Shown here piece after piece: positions 1 through 8,503 of a stretch of DNA of 64,000 nucleotides. Source of the DNA: LGRD01 sp031382215 (GTDB taxonomy: Bacteria > Pseudomonadota > Gammaproteobacteria > Burkholderiales > Burkholderiaceae_C); the NCBI GenBank assembly GCA_031382215.1, contig JANMYQ010000235.1, positions 1 through 64,000 on the forward strand. Direction: 5' to 3'. The notes under the pieces are model-generated. The model ran no database searches. It was not told the DNA's origin and saw only the letters and a list, made by a program, of their open reading frames with translations. The position numbers and the translations under genes were made by a program. How positions within the stretch are numbered: position 1 is the first letter of the stretch; each line of letters begins with the position of its first letter.

Positions 1-1544
1 CCGGCATGCGGGAAGGTCGGCGCGCCTTCGCCCAGGATGCCGGTGCAGCGCGTGGTCATGGTCGCGCTGAGCATGTAACTCTGGCCCGTGATCCAGCCGG
101 GGTCGGCGACCACGTAGACCACGTCGCCCGGCCGCGCGTCGAAGGCGACCTTCATCGTGTGCGCCACACCGGCCGTGTAGCCGCCGTGCACATGCACCAC
201 GCCCTTGGGCTTGCCGGTCGAGCCGCTGGTGTAGATGAAGAACAAGGGGAACTCGGCGTCCAGCGGCACCGGCGGCGCGGCGGCCCAGATGGCGCGCACG
301 AAGTCGGCGTCGGGCAGGGCCAGCAGCGCAGCCTCGTCGGCCACGGCGAAGCCCGCGGCACGGGCGGCTTTCAGCAGCGTGGTGCCGGCGGCAGCGGTGA
401 GCTCGTGGCTCCAGCGGTCACGCTCTGGCCGCCACACCAGGTCGGCCTGCGCGGTGTGGCGCACCACCACCACCGCATCGACACGCGGTGGGGTGGCCAC
501 CAGCGCCTCGGCCACGGAGGTGCGCACGCGCGAGGCCTGTGCCGCATTCAAGCGGCCCGTGCGGCCCAGGTCGCGCAGCGCACGGCCCACGCCGCGCATG
601 GCGTCGCTGCGCTGCACCGTCACCTCACCGGCCAGGGTGTCGTCCACCGTGGCCAGCACCTGCTGCACATCGGCCTCGCCCATAGCCAACGTAGCAAGGC
701 GCTGGGCGATGGTGGCGCGCACCGTGGCCACCGGCACATAGTCGTCGAGCGCCGGGTCGGTGTAGGCCGTCTTGAAGGGAACGATCTGCGCGTTGCGGTA
801 GCCGCCGTCGGCGGTGATGACGATGCGCGCGCCAGCGTCGTGAATGCGGTCGGACAGCGTCTTGTCGCTGAAGCCGCCGAACACCGGCGTGTAGACGATG
901 CCCAGCCGCTTGGCGCCTTCGGTCCAGTACAACTGCGCCGGAATGTTCGGCAGATTCAGCGCGATGCGGTCGCCGGCCTTCAGGCCCAGGGCCTGCAACG
1001 CCAGGGCGCACTTGGCGGTTTCCAGCAGCAAGGTCTTGCGCGAGATGGCGTGGGCGTCCACCGGCGCTCCGCGGCCACCGTCCTGCGACATGTCCCAGCG
1101 GTCGCCTTCGAACAGAAAGGCGGCCTCGGCGCCGAAGCCTGCCAGCACATGGCGGTCGACCTCGTTGAAGCAGGCGTTGGTGGCTCCGCCCTCGAACCAC
1201 TTCCAGTGCGGCGGGTCGTCGGCGTTGAAGGCGCGCTGCCAGGGCTCGAAGCCGGCCCCGAGGTCGGCGGTGACCGCTGCGCCGCTGGCGGCGTCCCAGC
1301 CGGTCCAGCGGGCTGTCGCGTCGTCGAACTGCAGCCATGCGCCGGCCGCGCCCACGCCAGATTCTGCGGCGACGCCGGTGACGAACCAATGGATCTGCCG
1401 CCGGGCGATGGCGCCGTGGAACGCGCCGGGGTCGGCCAGGGCGGCTGCGCGCTGGCGTTCCCATTCGGCGCGGCTGCGCACGGGGTTGACGTGGGCGGTT
1501 GGTAATGACGTGCTGCGCTTCGGGGGGGTGGTGATGTCGTTCAT
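1..1544 (-). CDS. pcs: Trifunctional propionyl-CoA synthase, N-terminal acyl-CoA synthetase part (partial)
   Basis: Only the first 514 or so codons are in the window; the gene runs off the left edge. The start is the ATG at 1544 (MNDITTPPKRS). The visible part is an acetyl-CoA-synthetase-type AMP-forming domain with the P-loop TSGSTGKPKG near residue 436 and a DPGWITGQSYML segment. Two features match, from memory, propionyl-CoA synthase of Chloroflexus rather than ordinary Acs: the opening block (WERQRAAALADPGAFHGAIAR) and a roughly 100-residue insert before the P-loop (ERSDAMRGVG-like stretch, then VVVVRHT). The family enzyme converts 3-hydroxypropionate to propionyl-CoA with synthetase, enoyl-CoA hydratase and reductase domains; the last two would lie outside the window. 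It is the last gene of the smtA-smtB-mct-mcl-mch-pcs operon, 57 bp after mch. The alternative is a stand-alone 3-hydroxypropionyl-CoA synthetase. Confidence 0.85.
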   Translation of the reverse strand, partial: MNDITTPPKRSTSLPTAHVNPVRSRAEWERQRAAALADPGAFHGAIARRQIHWFVTGVAAESGVGAAGAWLQFDDATARWTGWDAASGAAVTADLGAGFEPWQRAFNADDPPHWKWFEGGATNACFNEVDRHVLAGFGAEAAFLFEGDRWDMSQDGGRGAPVDAHAISRKTLLLETAKCALALQALGLKAGDRIALNLPNIPAQLYWTEGAKRLGIVYTPVFGGFSDKTLSDRIHDAGARIVITADGGYRNAQIVPFKTAYTDPALDDYVPVATVRATIAQRLATLAMGEADVQQVLATVDDTLAGEVTVQRSDAMRGVGRALRDLGRTGRLNAAQASRVRTSVAEALVATPPRVDAVVVVRHTAQADLVWRPERDRWSHELTAAAGTTLLKAARAAGFAVADEAALLALPDADFVRAIWAAAPPVPLDAEFPLFFIYTSGSTGKPKGVVHVHGGYTAGVAHTMKVAFDARPGDVVYVVADPGWITGQSYMLSATMTTRCTGILGEGAPTFPHA

Positions 1545-1601
1545 TCCTGCGGTCGTGCGGTCGTCGGGTGTGGGGTTGGGCTGAAGCCGTGACGGCCGGT
1601 C

Positions 1602-2669
1602 TCAGTGGCGGCGCGGCATCAGCACCGAGTAGTCAAGGTCGAGCACCACGGCCGGGTCGGCCACGGCGGGATCGCAGCCCGGGAAGTCGGCGCAGGCGCG
1701 GTCTTTGGTGGCCACCGTGCGCAATCGCAGCACGCCGATGTCGCTGCGGCCGGGCAGCGCGTCGCGCGACAGCACTTCCGACCAGGCGTAAAGGGTGTCG
1801 CCCGCGAAGCTGGGCGCGGCGTGCCGCCCGCCGTGGATGGCGGTGATGGCGAGTGAATTGGCCAGCCCGTTGAACGACAGTGCGCGCGCCAGGCTGATGA
1901 CGTGCCCGCCGTAGACGATGCGCTTGCCGAAGCGGCCTTCGCGTTCGACATGCTGGTTGAAGTGCACCTTGGCGGTGTTCTGGTACAGCCTTGTCGCCAG
2001 CATGTGCTCGGCCTCTTCGATCGTCATGCCGTCGACGTGGTCGATGCGCTCGCCCACCGCGTGGTCGTCCCACAGGAATTCGCTGCCCGAACGCGATGTG
2101 TCGTAAGCGCCGGGCGCCAAGGTGAACGGGCAGTAAAGGTCGCTGGTCGGCACGTGGTCGGGCAGCACGGGCACGACGGGCTCGGGCGCTGGAGCGTCCA
2201 GGTCGCGCTTCCTCACCATCACCCAGCGGGTGTAGTCCAGCACCGTCTCGCCACGCTGGTTCACCCCCGTCGAGTGGACGTAGACGACACCGGTCTTGCC
2301 ATCCTTGTTCTGGCGCAGGCCGATGACGCGCGAGTCGCTGACCAGCGTGTCGCCGGGGTACAGCGGCGCGCCGAAGCGGCAACCGGCGTAGCCCAGGTTC
2401 GCGATCGCATTCAACGACACATCGGCCACCGTGCGGCCGAAGACCAGATGGAAGGCGAGCATCGAATCGACCGGCGCCCCGGGCAGACCCAGCGTGCGCG
2501 CGAAGGGGTCGGACGAGTTCACCGCGAAGCGCGACCCGAACAGTGCCTGGTAGACCGCGACGTCACCGGCGGTGACGGTGCGCGGCGGCGCGTGCACCAG
2601 GTGCTGGTCGAGCCGGAAGTCTTCGAAGAAGTTTCCCGGGTTCGTCTTGATGGGGGTCTGGGTCGTCAT
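1602..2669 (-). CDS. mch: Mesaconyl-C1-CoA hydratase (beta-methylmalyl-CoA dehydratase)
   Basis: A 355-residue double hot-dog (MaoC-like) hydratase. In the family it interconverts erythro-beta-methylmalyl-CoA and mesaconyl-C1-CoA. Its substrate would come from mcl immediately upstream and its product would go to mct. The chosen ATG at 2669 shares its A with the mcl stop codon (TGATG), so translation is coupled. The reading frame stays open far upstream through mcl, but that is a shadow. Characteristic stretches are NFFEDFRLDQHLVHAPPRTV at the N terminus and EEAEHMLATRLYQNTAKVHF in the second half. The order mch-mcl-mct is the one known from Chloroflexus. A generic MaoC dehydratase is the alternative, but the neighbours make it unlikely. 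Confidence 0.9.
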   Translation of the reverse strand: MTTQTPIKTNPGNFFEDFRLDQHLVHAPPRTVTAGDVAVYQALFGSRFAVNSSDPFARTLGLPGAPVDSMLAFHLVFGRTVADVSLNAIANLGYAGCRFGAPLYPGDTLVSDSRVIGLRQNKDGKTGVVYVHSTGVNQRGETVLDYTRWVMVRKRDLDAPAPEPVVPVLPDHVPTSDLYCPFTLAPGAYDTSRSGSEFLWDDHAVGERIDHVDGMTIEEAEHMLATRLYQNTAKVHFNQHVEREGRFGKRIVYGGHVISLARALSFNGLANSLAITAIHGGRHAAPSFAGDTLYAWSEVLSRDALPGRSDIGVLRLRTVATKDRACADFPGCDPAVADPAVVLDLDYSVLMPRRH

Positions 2670-3727
2670 CAAGGCGCCCCGGTCTCGAACCCGTAGGCTT
2701 GCGCCAGAGCCGGGTCCTTGCGCGCCACGAGCCGCGCCAGGTCGACCATCACCTTGGCCTGCTTCCAGGTGGCGTCGTCCTGCATCTTGCCGTCGATCGT
2801 CGCCACGCCGGTGCCGTCGGGCATGGCGTCCAGGATGCGCTTGGCGAACAGCACTTCCTTTACATCGGGGCTGAACACGCGCTTGGCGATCGCGATCTGG
2901 TTCGGCGCCAGCGACCAGGCTCCTGCGCAGCCCATGATGAAGGCGTTGCGGAACTGGGCCTCGCAGCCGGCTTCGTCCTTCAGGTCGCCGAACGGCCCGT
3001 AGAAGGCGCGGATGCCGCTGGCCGCGCACGCGTCCACCATGCGCGCAAAGGTGTAGTGCCACAAGTCCTGCTGGGCATAGCTGCGCTCGCTCTGACCTTC
3101 GACCGGGTCGGCCAGCACGCCGTAGCCCGGGTGGCCGCCACCCACGCGCGTGGTCTTCATGCCGCGCGAAGCCGCGAGGTCGGCCGGCCCCAGACTCATG
3201 CCGTGCATGCGCGGGCTGGCAGTGGCTATTGCGTCGACGTTCTTCACACCTTCTGCAGTTTCGAGCAGGGCATGGATGAGGATCGGCTTCTTGATGCCGT
3301 GGCGGGCCTCCAGCAGCGCCAGGTACTGGTCGACGAAGTGCACGTCCCAGGGGCCTTCGACCTTGGGGATCATCACGGCGTCGAGCCGCTGGCCCACGCC
3401 TGCGACGATCTGCGCCAGGTCGTCCAGGATCCAGGGGCTGTTCAGGCAGTTCACGCGCACCCACAAGCCCGTGTCGCCCAGGTCGGCCTGGCGCACGCCT
3501 TCGATGAAGCCCGCGCGCGCCGCCTCCTTGGCGTCCAGGGGAATGGCGTCTTCGAGGTTGCCGCACAGCACGTCGACCAGGCGCGCGGTGTCGGTGAGGC
3601 GGGCGCGGATCTTTTCGATGTGCGGCGGGAAGAAGTGCACCACGCGCTCGGGCCGCACCGGCAGTTCGCGCAACGGTGCCGGCGCGCCGATGGCCAGCGG
3701 CTTGTAGTAGGTGTTGGGCAGTTTCAT
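2669..3727 (-). CDS. mcl: L-malyl-CoA / beta-methylmalyl-CoA / citramalyl-CoA lyase
   Basis: A 352-residue HpcH/HpaI-CitE superfamily aldolase starting MKLPNTYYKPLA. Visible family features are the NLEDAIP acid-binding segment, the MIPKVEGPWDVHFVD strand and the ILIHALLETAEGV segment carrying the metal-binding Glu. In the 3-hydroxypropionate bi-cycle this Mg-dependent enzyme does three jobs: it cleaves malyl-CoA to acetyl-CoA and glyoxylate, condenses glyoxylate with propionyl-CoA, and cleaves citramalyl-CoA to pyruvate and acetyl-CoA. It lies 32 bp after mct and overlaps mch by one base. Related lyases also serve the serine and ethylmalonyl-CoA pathways, but here mct, meh and smtAB are adjacent, which points to the bi-cycle version. 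Confidence 0.92.
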   Translation of the reverse strand: MKLPNTYYKPLAIGAPAPLRELPVRPERVVHFFPPHIEKIRARLTDTARLVDVLCGNLEDAIPLDAKEAARAGFIEGVRQADLGDTGLWVRVNCLNSPWILDDLAQIVAGVGQRLDAVMIPKVEGPWDVHFVDQYLALLEARHGIKKPILIHALLETAEGVKNVDAIATASPRMHGMSLGPADLAASRGMKTTRVGGGHPGYGVLADPVEGQSERSYAQQDLWHYTFARMVDACAASGIRAFYGPFGDLKDEAGCEAQFRNAFIMGCAGAWSLAPNQIAIAKRVFSPDVKEVLFAKRILDAMPDGTGVATIDGKMQDDATWKQAKVMVDLARLVARKDPALAQAYGFETGAP

Positions 3728-3759
3728 GCAGGCTTTCGCAATGGTTGATGACTGAAGGG

Positions 3760-4980
3760 TCAAGCCGACGGGCCGGCCACGACGCCGGCGTCGTGCAACG
3801 CACCGACCTGGGCCGAGGACAGGCGCAGCACCTCGAGCAGGATCTCGTCGGTGTGCTGGCCGAGCGCGGGTGCCGGTGCGGCGGGCAGGCGAGGCACGGC
3901 GCTGAAGTCGAGCGGGCACGCCGGGGCGAGGTAGGTGCCGATGCCTGGCTGCTGCAGCATCGAGAACATGGGGTGCGCGGTGGACAGGTCGGCGTCGCGC
4001 TCGATCGCCTGGCGCACGCTGCGGTAGGGGCCCCAGGTGACGCGTTGGGTTTCGAAGACGGCGGCCACTTCGGCCAGCGTGCGCGCGGCGAACCAGGGCT
4101 CGAACAGCGCCGCCAGGGCATCGCGCGCATGGAAGCGGTGGCCTTCGTCGTCCAGATTCACATCCAGCCGCGCGGCCAGTGCCGAGACCGCCGATGCCAT
4201 GCCGGTGGCCTTCAGCAAGCAGGCCCACTGCATGTCGGTGAGGCCGACGACCATTGCCCGCTCGCCGTCACGTGTGACGAAGTCGCGACCGAAGGCGCCG
4301 TACAGGTGGTTGCCGTAACGCGGCCGATCGACGCCATTGACTTGCACCTCAGCCAGCATGCCAAGGTGGCCCAGCATCGCCAGCCCGACGTCCTTCAGCG
4401 CCAGCGTGACGAGTTGGCCCACACCATGCCGGTCGCGATGGCGCAGCGCCGCCAGCAGCGCGGTGCAGATCATTTGCCCGGCAATCGCGTCCCAGGCGGG
4501 AAACACGTGGTTGGCCGGCGCGGCGCTGTCCGCCGGGCCGGTGAGCGAGGGGAAGCCCAGCTGCGGGTTGACGGTGTAGTCGACCTCCGACCCACCATCG
4601 CGCCGGCCCATCAGGTTGACCATGATGAGGTCGGCGCGTTGTGCGGCCAGCGTCTCGTACGCCAGCCAGCCGCGCGCCGGGAAGTTGGTGCTGAACAGGC
4701 CCGCGTCGGCGCCTGGCGCGCAGATGATCTGCGTCAGCAGTTCCTGGCCGCGGGGTTTGCGGATGTCGACCGCGATCGAGCGCTTGCCCTTGTTCAAGCC
4801 AGCCCAGAACAGCGACCGCCCTTGCGCCGTGACCGGCCAGCGGCGATGGTCCAGCCCGCCGCCGATGGGGTCGAAGCGGATCACGTCGGCGCCCAGTTGC
4901 GCCAGTGTCATGCCGCCGAGCGGCGCGGCCACGAAGGCCGAACCTTCGACCACGCGCAAGCCTTGAAGAATGCCTTTCAC
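3760..4980 (-). CDS. mct: Mesaconyl-CoA C1-C4 CoA transferase (2-methylfumaryl-CoA isomerase)
   Basis: A 406-residue family III (CaiB/BaiF) CoA-transferase fold protein, opening MKGILQGLRVVEGSAFVAAP and ending in a typical HTDEILLEVLRLSSAQVGALHDAGVV tail. In the bi-cycle it moves CoA within the molecule, from the C1 to the C4 carboxyl of mesaconate, turning the Mch product into the Meh substrate. It is clearly divergent from the two neighbouring family III transferases (no NFRPGT/GYGQTGPY block), as expected for Mct. It begins 10 bp after the smtB stop codon and is followed by mcl. Confidence 0.9.
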   Translation of the reverse strand: MKGILQGLRVVEGSAFVAAPLGGMTLAQLGADVIRFDPIGGGLDHRRWPVTAQGRSLFWAGLNKGKRSIAVDIRKPRGQELLTQIICAPGADAGLFSTNFPARGWLAYETLAAQRADLIMVNLMGRRDGGSEVDYTVNPQLGFPSLTGPADSAAPANHVFPAWDAIAGQMICTALLAALRHRDRHGVGQLVTLALKDVGLAMLGHLGMLAEVQVNGVDRPRYGNHLYGAFGRDFVTRDGERAMVVGLTDMQWACLLKATGMASAVSALAARLDVNLDDEGHRFHARDALAALFEPWFAARTLAEVAAVFETQRVTWGPYRSVRQAIERDADLSTAHPMFSMLQQPGIGTYLAPACPLDFSAVPRLPAAPAPALGQHTDEILLEVLRLSSAQVGALHDAGVVAGPSA

Positions 4981-4990
4981 GGGGGTCCCT

Positions 4991-6229
4991 TCAGATGACG
5001 TTCCTGGCCCGCAGCGCAGCGATCTGCGCGTCGTCCAGATCGAGCAGCTCGCGCAGCACCTCTGCGCTGTGTTCGCCGAGCTTGGGGCCCAGCGACCGGA
5101 TGCTGCCCGGGGTCTCCGACAGGCGGGGCACAGGTGCCGGCACGATGACCTGCTCGCCGGTGTCGGGCGCGTCCATCGCCACCAGGTTGCGGCGGGCGTG
5201 GAATTGGCGGTCGCCGAAGATGTCGGCGATGTTGTTCAGCGGACCGGCCGGGGTGTCGGTGGCGTAGCAGCGGTCCAGCACCTCTTCGCGCGTCAGCGCG
5301 CCGCACCAGTCGCGCACGATCTCGTTGACATCGTGGCGATGGGTCAGCCGCGTCTTCTGCTCGCCATAGGTCTCGGCGGTGGCCAACTCGGGCCGGCCCA
5401 TGGCGCGGGCCAGACGCTCGAACAGCAAGTCGGTGGCGCAGCTGATGGCGACCCACTTGCCGTCCTTGGTGGAAAAGTGGCCGTGCGGCACCGCGAAGTC
5501 GTTGTGCGACGAACCCGCGCGCTCGCGCACGACCCCGTACATGGCAAAGGCCGGTGCCAGCTCCTCGGTGCAGCGGAAGACCGACTCGTACAGCGCCGCG
5601 TCTACATACTGGCCCTCGCCCGTCAGGTCGCGATGGCGCAGCGCCATCATCACGCCCAGGCAGCCGTACAGGCCGGTCATGTAGTCGCCCAGCGTGGTCG
5701 ACCCCGGTGTCATCGGCGTGCCCTTGGGCATGCCGGCCAGGTAGGCCAGGCCGCCCACCGCATGCGCCACGCGGGCAAAGCCCGGCCGGTCCTTGTACGG
5801 GCCGGTCTGGCCGTAGCCGGTGACGCGCAGCATCACCAGCCGCGGGTTGATCTTGTGCAGCACGTCCCAGCCCAGGCCCCACTTCTCCAGCGTGCCGGTG
5901 CGGAAGTTCTCGCACACCACGTCGGTCTGCGCGACCAGGCCCTTGAAGATCTCGGCGCCTTCCTTCTGACGCAGGTCCAGCGTCAGCGAACGTTTGTTGC
6001 GGCCTTCGCTGAGCCAGGTGAGCGTGTCGCCGCGCGCCGATGGCGTGCCGAAGCGCCGCAGCGCGTCGCCCCCGTCGGGGTGTTCGAGCTTCAGCACGTC
6101 GGCACCGAATTCGCCCAGCAGCGTGGCGCAGAAGGGCGCAGCGATGACGGTGGCCATGTCGATGACGCGGATGCCGGCAAGCGGCAGCGCGGCGGGGGCG
6201 GCAGGGGCGGCGGAATTGACGGCGTCCAT
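4991..6229 (-). CDS. smtB: Succinyl-CoA:(S)-malate CoA-transferase subunit B
   Basis: A 412-residue family III CoA transferase. The N-terminal block LAGIRVIDMATVIAAPFCAT and the RRFGTPSARGDTLTWLSEGR segment match the Chloroflexus SmtB subunit as I remember it. SmtAB activates malate with CoA from succinyl-CoA, giving malyl-CoA for Mcl without spending ATP. The start was set at the ATG at 6229 (MDAVNSAAPAA), 13 bp after the smtA stop, because the longer open frame overlaps smtA. Roughly half of its residues look identical to smtA, so the pair arose by duplication. Formyl- or citramalate-CoA transferase activities belong to the same family and are the alternatives. Confidence 0.87.
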   Translation of the reverse strand: MDAVNSAAPAAPAALPLAGIRVIDMATVIAAPFCATLLGEFGADVLKLEHPDGGDALRRFGTPSARGDTLTWLSEGRNKRSLTLDLRQKEGAEIFKGLVAQTDVVCENFRTGTLEKWGLGWDVLHKINPRLVMLRVTGYGQTGPYKDRPGFARVAHAVGGLAYLAGMPKGTPMTPGSTTLGDYMTGLYGCLGVMMALRHRDLTGEGQYVDAALYESVFRCTEELAPAFAMYGVVRERAGSSHNDFAVPHGHFSTKDGKWVAISCATDLLFERLARAMGRPELATAETYGEQKTRLTHRHDVNEIVRDWCGALTREEVLDRCYATDTPAGPLNNIADIFGDRQFHARRNLVAMDAPDTGEQVIVPAPVPRLSETPGSIRSLGPKLGEHSAEVLRELLDLDDAQIAALRARNVI

Positions 6230-6242
6230 GGTGCGCGCTGCC

Positions 6243-7475
6243 TCAGATCGTCTTGTGCTGGCGCAGCCGCGCCAGTTCATCGGCGTGCAGGCCGAGCAGA
6301 CCCTGCAACACGTCGGTGGTGGCATTGCCCAGCGGCGGGCCGAGGTGGTTGATGCGCCCTGGCGTAGCCGACAGGGTCGGCACCACCCCCGGCACGACGA
6401 CTTCGCCGAGTTCGACCGACGGCACGCGCGCCAGGTTGCCGCGGGCCTGGAAGTGCTCGTCGGCAAAGATGTCGGCGATCGAGTTCACTTTGCCGGCCGG
6501 CACTTCCTCGGCCAGGCACTGGTCGAGCACGTCGGACCGGTCCAGCGATGCGACCCAGTCGCCGACGATGCGGTTGACTTCGTCGCGCGCTGCGAGCCGC
6601 TTGCGCTGCGGGCCGTACATCTCGGCCGAGGCCAGTTCGGGCCGGCCCATCGCGACGGCCAGGCGTTCGAACATCTTGTCGGTGGTGCAGGCGATGGCGA
6701 TCCACTTGTCATTCTTGGTGCGGAAGTGCCCGTGCGGGCATGCCACAAAGCTGCCCGAGCCTTCGCGCTCGCGCACCTTGCCGTGCAGCCCATAGACCGC
6801 AGCCAGTTCCTCGAGCACGCGGAACACGGCCTCGTAGACGCCGACATCGATGATCTGGCCGCGGCCGGTGGCCTCGGCATGGCGCAGTGCCACCAGCACG
6901 CCGATGGCGCCGAACAGGCTGGCGATGTAGTCGCCCAGCGGCACCGTGCCCGGCAGCACTGGCGTCTCGCCCGGAAAGCCAGCCAGGTAGTTCAACCCGC
7001 CGAAGGCCTGCGCGATGTGCGCGAAGGCGTGACGCCGACGGTAGGGGCCGGTCTGCCCGTAGCCGGTGACGCGCAGCATCACCAGCTTGGGGTTGGCCTG
7101 GCGCAGCAGGTCCCAGGTCAGGCCCCAGCTTTCCATCGTGCCTGGGCGGAAGTTCTCGACCAGGATGTCGGACTTGGCGACCAGCTTCAAGAACAGCGCC
7201 ACGCCTTCAGGCTGCAGCAGGTCGATGGTCACCGAGCGCTTGTTGCGACTTTCGCTCAGCCACTTGAGCGTGGCGTCTGGGCGCTCGGTGGCAGTGCCGA
7301 AGCGGCGCATCGGGTCGCCGCCGTCCGGGTGCTCGACCTTGATCACCTCGGCACCGAACTCGCCCATCACGGTGGCCGCGTAAGGACCGGCGAGAAAGTT
7401 GCCGACGTCGATCACACGCAGGCCGGACAGCGGCTGCGGCGCCTGGGTGGCAGGGGTGGGCGACTCGGCGTTCAT
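6243..7475 (-). CDS. smtA: Succinyl-CoA:(S)-malate CoA-transferase subunit A
   Basis: A 410-residue family III CoA transferase and first gene of the carbon-assimilation operon. The LSGLRVIDVGNFLAGPYAAT block and RRFGTATERPDATLKWLSES segment are of the SmtA type, in contrast to the SATV-less SmtB type next door. It would form the heteromeric transferase with SmtB. The ATG at 7475 (MNAESPTPATQ) was preferred to the upstream ATG at 7517, since similarity begins around LSGLRV and the extra residues (PPRRYPPCLTV) look untranslated. The promoter should lie in the 141-bp region shared with the divergent gene meh. Confidence 0.87.
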   Translation of the reverse strand: MNAESPTPATQAPQPLSGLRVIDVGNFLAGPYAATVMGEFGAEVIKVEHPDGGDPMRRFGTATERPDATLKWLSESRNKRSVTIDLLQPEGVALFLKLVAKSDILVENFRPGTMESWGLTWDLLRQANPKLVMLRVTGYGQTGPYRRRHAFAHIAQAFGGLNYLAGFPGETPVLPGTVPLGDYIASLFGAIGVLVALRHAEATGRGQIIDVGVYEAVFRVLEELAAVYGLHGKVREREGSGSFVACPHGHFRTKNDKWIAIACTTDKMFERLAVAMGRPELASAEMYGPQRKRLAARDEVNRIVGDWVASLDRSDVLDQCLAEEVPAGKVNSIADIFADEHFQARGNLARVPSVELGEVVVPGVVPTLSATPGRINHLGPPLGNATTDVLQGLLGLHADELARLRQHKTI

Positions 7476-7581
7476 GACCGTGAGGCAAGGGGGATATCGG
7501 CGAGGTGGAGGCTGCATTGCATGACCACTTCAGGTTAAATTCCTCCGCACGCTGCACCTCCCGGTGCAATCCCGACCTTTG

Positions 7582-7601
7582 CTTCAGGCTTTCTGAAGCC
7601 T
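7582..7601. promoter_or_regulatory. Overlapping dyads in the smtA-meh divergent promoter region; CbbR-like box
   Basis: Between smtA and meh two perfect inverted repeats overlap: CTTCAG/CTGAAG (7582-7598) and AGGCTT/AAGCCT (7586-7601); they cannot form at the same time. The bases 7584-7596 fit TNA-N7-TNA (TCA, seven bases, TGA), the consensus for CbbR-type LysR regulators. A CbbR-like gene lies 6 kb away. The site ends 15 bp before the meh start codon and lies next to its AGGA ribosome-binding site (7606-7609). Function is inferred; short motifs like this also occur by chance. Confidence 0.4.
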
Positions 7602-7616
7602 GCATAGGAATTGCTG

Positions 7617-8456
7617 ATGGATGACGACTTCAGGGCCTGGACAGGCCGCACCGAAACCACCATCGACCCGCTGGGTCCGGTGCAGGCGCAGGCGGCCCAG
7701 GCCATGCTCGACGAGCCCGGGCCGGCGCTGGAGGCAGGCAACCCGCTGCCACCGCTGTGGCACTGGTTTCACTTCCTGCCGCGCGCGCCCCAGGCAGCAC
7801 TGGACAATGACGGGCATCCGCAGCGCGGCGGTTTCCTTCCTCCCATCCCGTACCCGCGCCGCATGTTTGCCGGAGCGCGCCTGCAATGGCACCGGCCATT
7901 GCTCATCGGCACACCGGCCGAACGCCAGGCGTGCATCCGTAACGTCGTGCTGAAGTCCGGCAAGAGCGGGTCGCTGGCCTTCGTCACCGTCGGGCTGCGT
8001 TTCATGCAGAACGGCGCGCTGTGCATCGAGGAAGAGCAGGACATCGTCTACCGCGAACCCGGCGGTCCCGTGGCCGCCCCGGTCGCGGCGCCTTGGCCGT
8101 CGGTGCCCGCGGGCAGCTGGACCCGCGTGCGGCAGCCCGACAGCCGCTTGCTGTTCCGCTTCTCGGCGCTGACCTTCAACGCCCACCGCATCCACTACGA
8201 CCGGGCTTACGCCAGCGAGGTCGAAGGCTACCCGGGCCTGGTGGTGCACGGTCCGTTGACGGCCGTGCTGCTGGCGCAACTGGTGCAGCAGTCAACCGCG
8301 CGGCAAATGCGGGCCTTCAGCTTCCGCGGCGTGGCGCCCTTGTTCGATCTGGGGCCGGTGCGGCTGGTGGGCACCCCGGATGGCGACAGCGTGGCTCTTC
8401 AGGCGCAGGGTCCGGACGGCAACGCGGGTTTGCTGGCCAGCGCCACCTTGGCTTGA
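7617..8456 (+). CDS. meh: Mesaconyl-C4-CoA hydratase
   Basis: A 279-residue MaoC/HTD2-like hydratase, divergent from the smtA operon. The N-terminal half carries HWFHFLPRAPQAALDNDGHP and a PYPRRMFAGARL segment; the C-terminal hot-dog half has RFSALTFNAHRIHYDRAYA and a VVHGPLTAVLLAQL helix, as in Meh. The enzyme hydrates mesaconyl-C4-CoA to (S)-citramalyl-CoA, which Mcl then cleaves to pyruvate and acetyl-CoA. The ATG at 7617 has an AGGA at 7606-7609 with 7 bp spacing; an in-frame TTG two codons earlier is less likely. Itaconyl-CoA or other HTD2-like hydratases are the alternatives, but every partner enzyme is next door. Confidence 0.88.
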   Translation: MDDDFRAWTGRTETTIDPLGPVQAQAAQAMLDEPGPALEAGNPLPPLWHWFHFLPRAPQAALDNDGHPQRGGFLPPIPYPRRMFAGARLQWHRPLLIGTPAERQACIRNVVLKSGKSGSLAFVTVGLRFMQNGALCIEEEQDIVYREPGGPVAAPVAAPWPSVPAGSWTRVRQPDSRLLFRFSALTFNAHRIHYDRAYASEVEGYPGLVVHGPLTAVLLAQLVQQSTARQMRAFSFRGVAPLFDLGPVRLVGTPDGDSVALQAQGPDGNAGLLASATLA

Positions 8457-8503
8457 GCCGCGGGCCCCGCTTGTTCGGGCGTTCTTCGGGCTTCAAGCGG
8501 GCT

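Noticed and set aside
1..1544. Annotation as plain acetyl-CoA synthetase
   Set aside because: The insert before the P-loop and the N-terminal block are those of propionyl-CoA synthase, and the operon context agrees.
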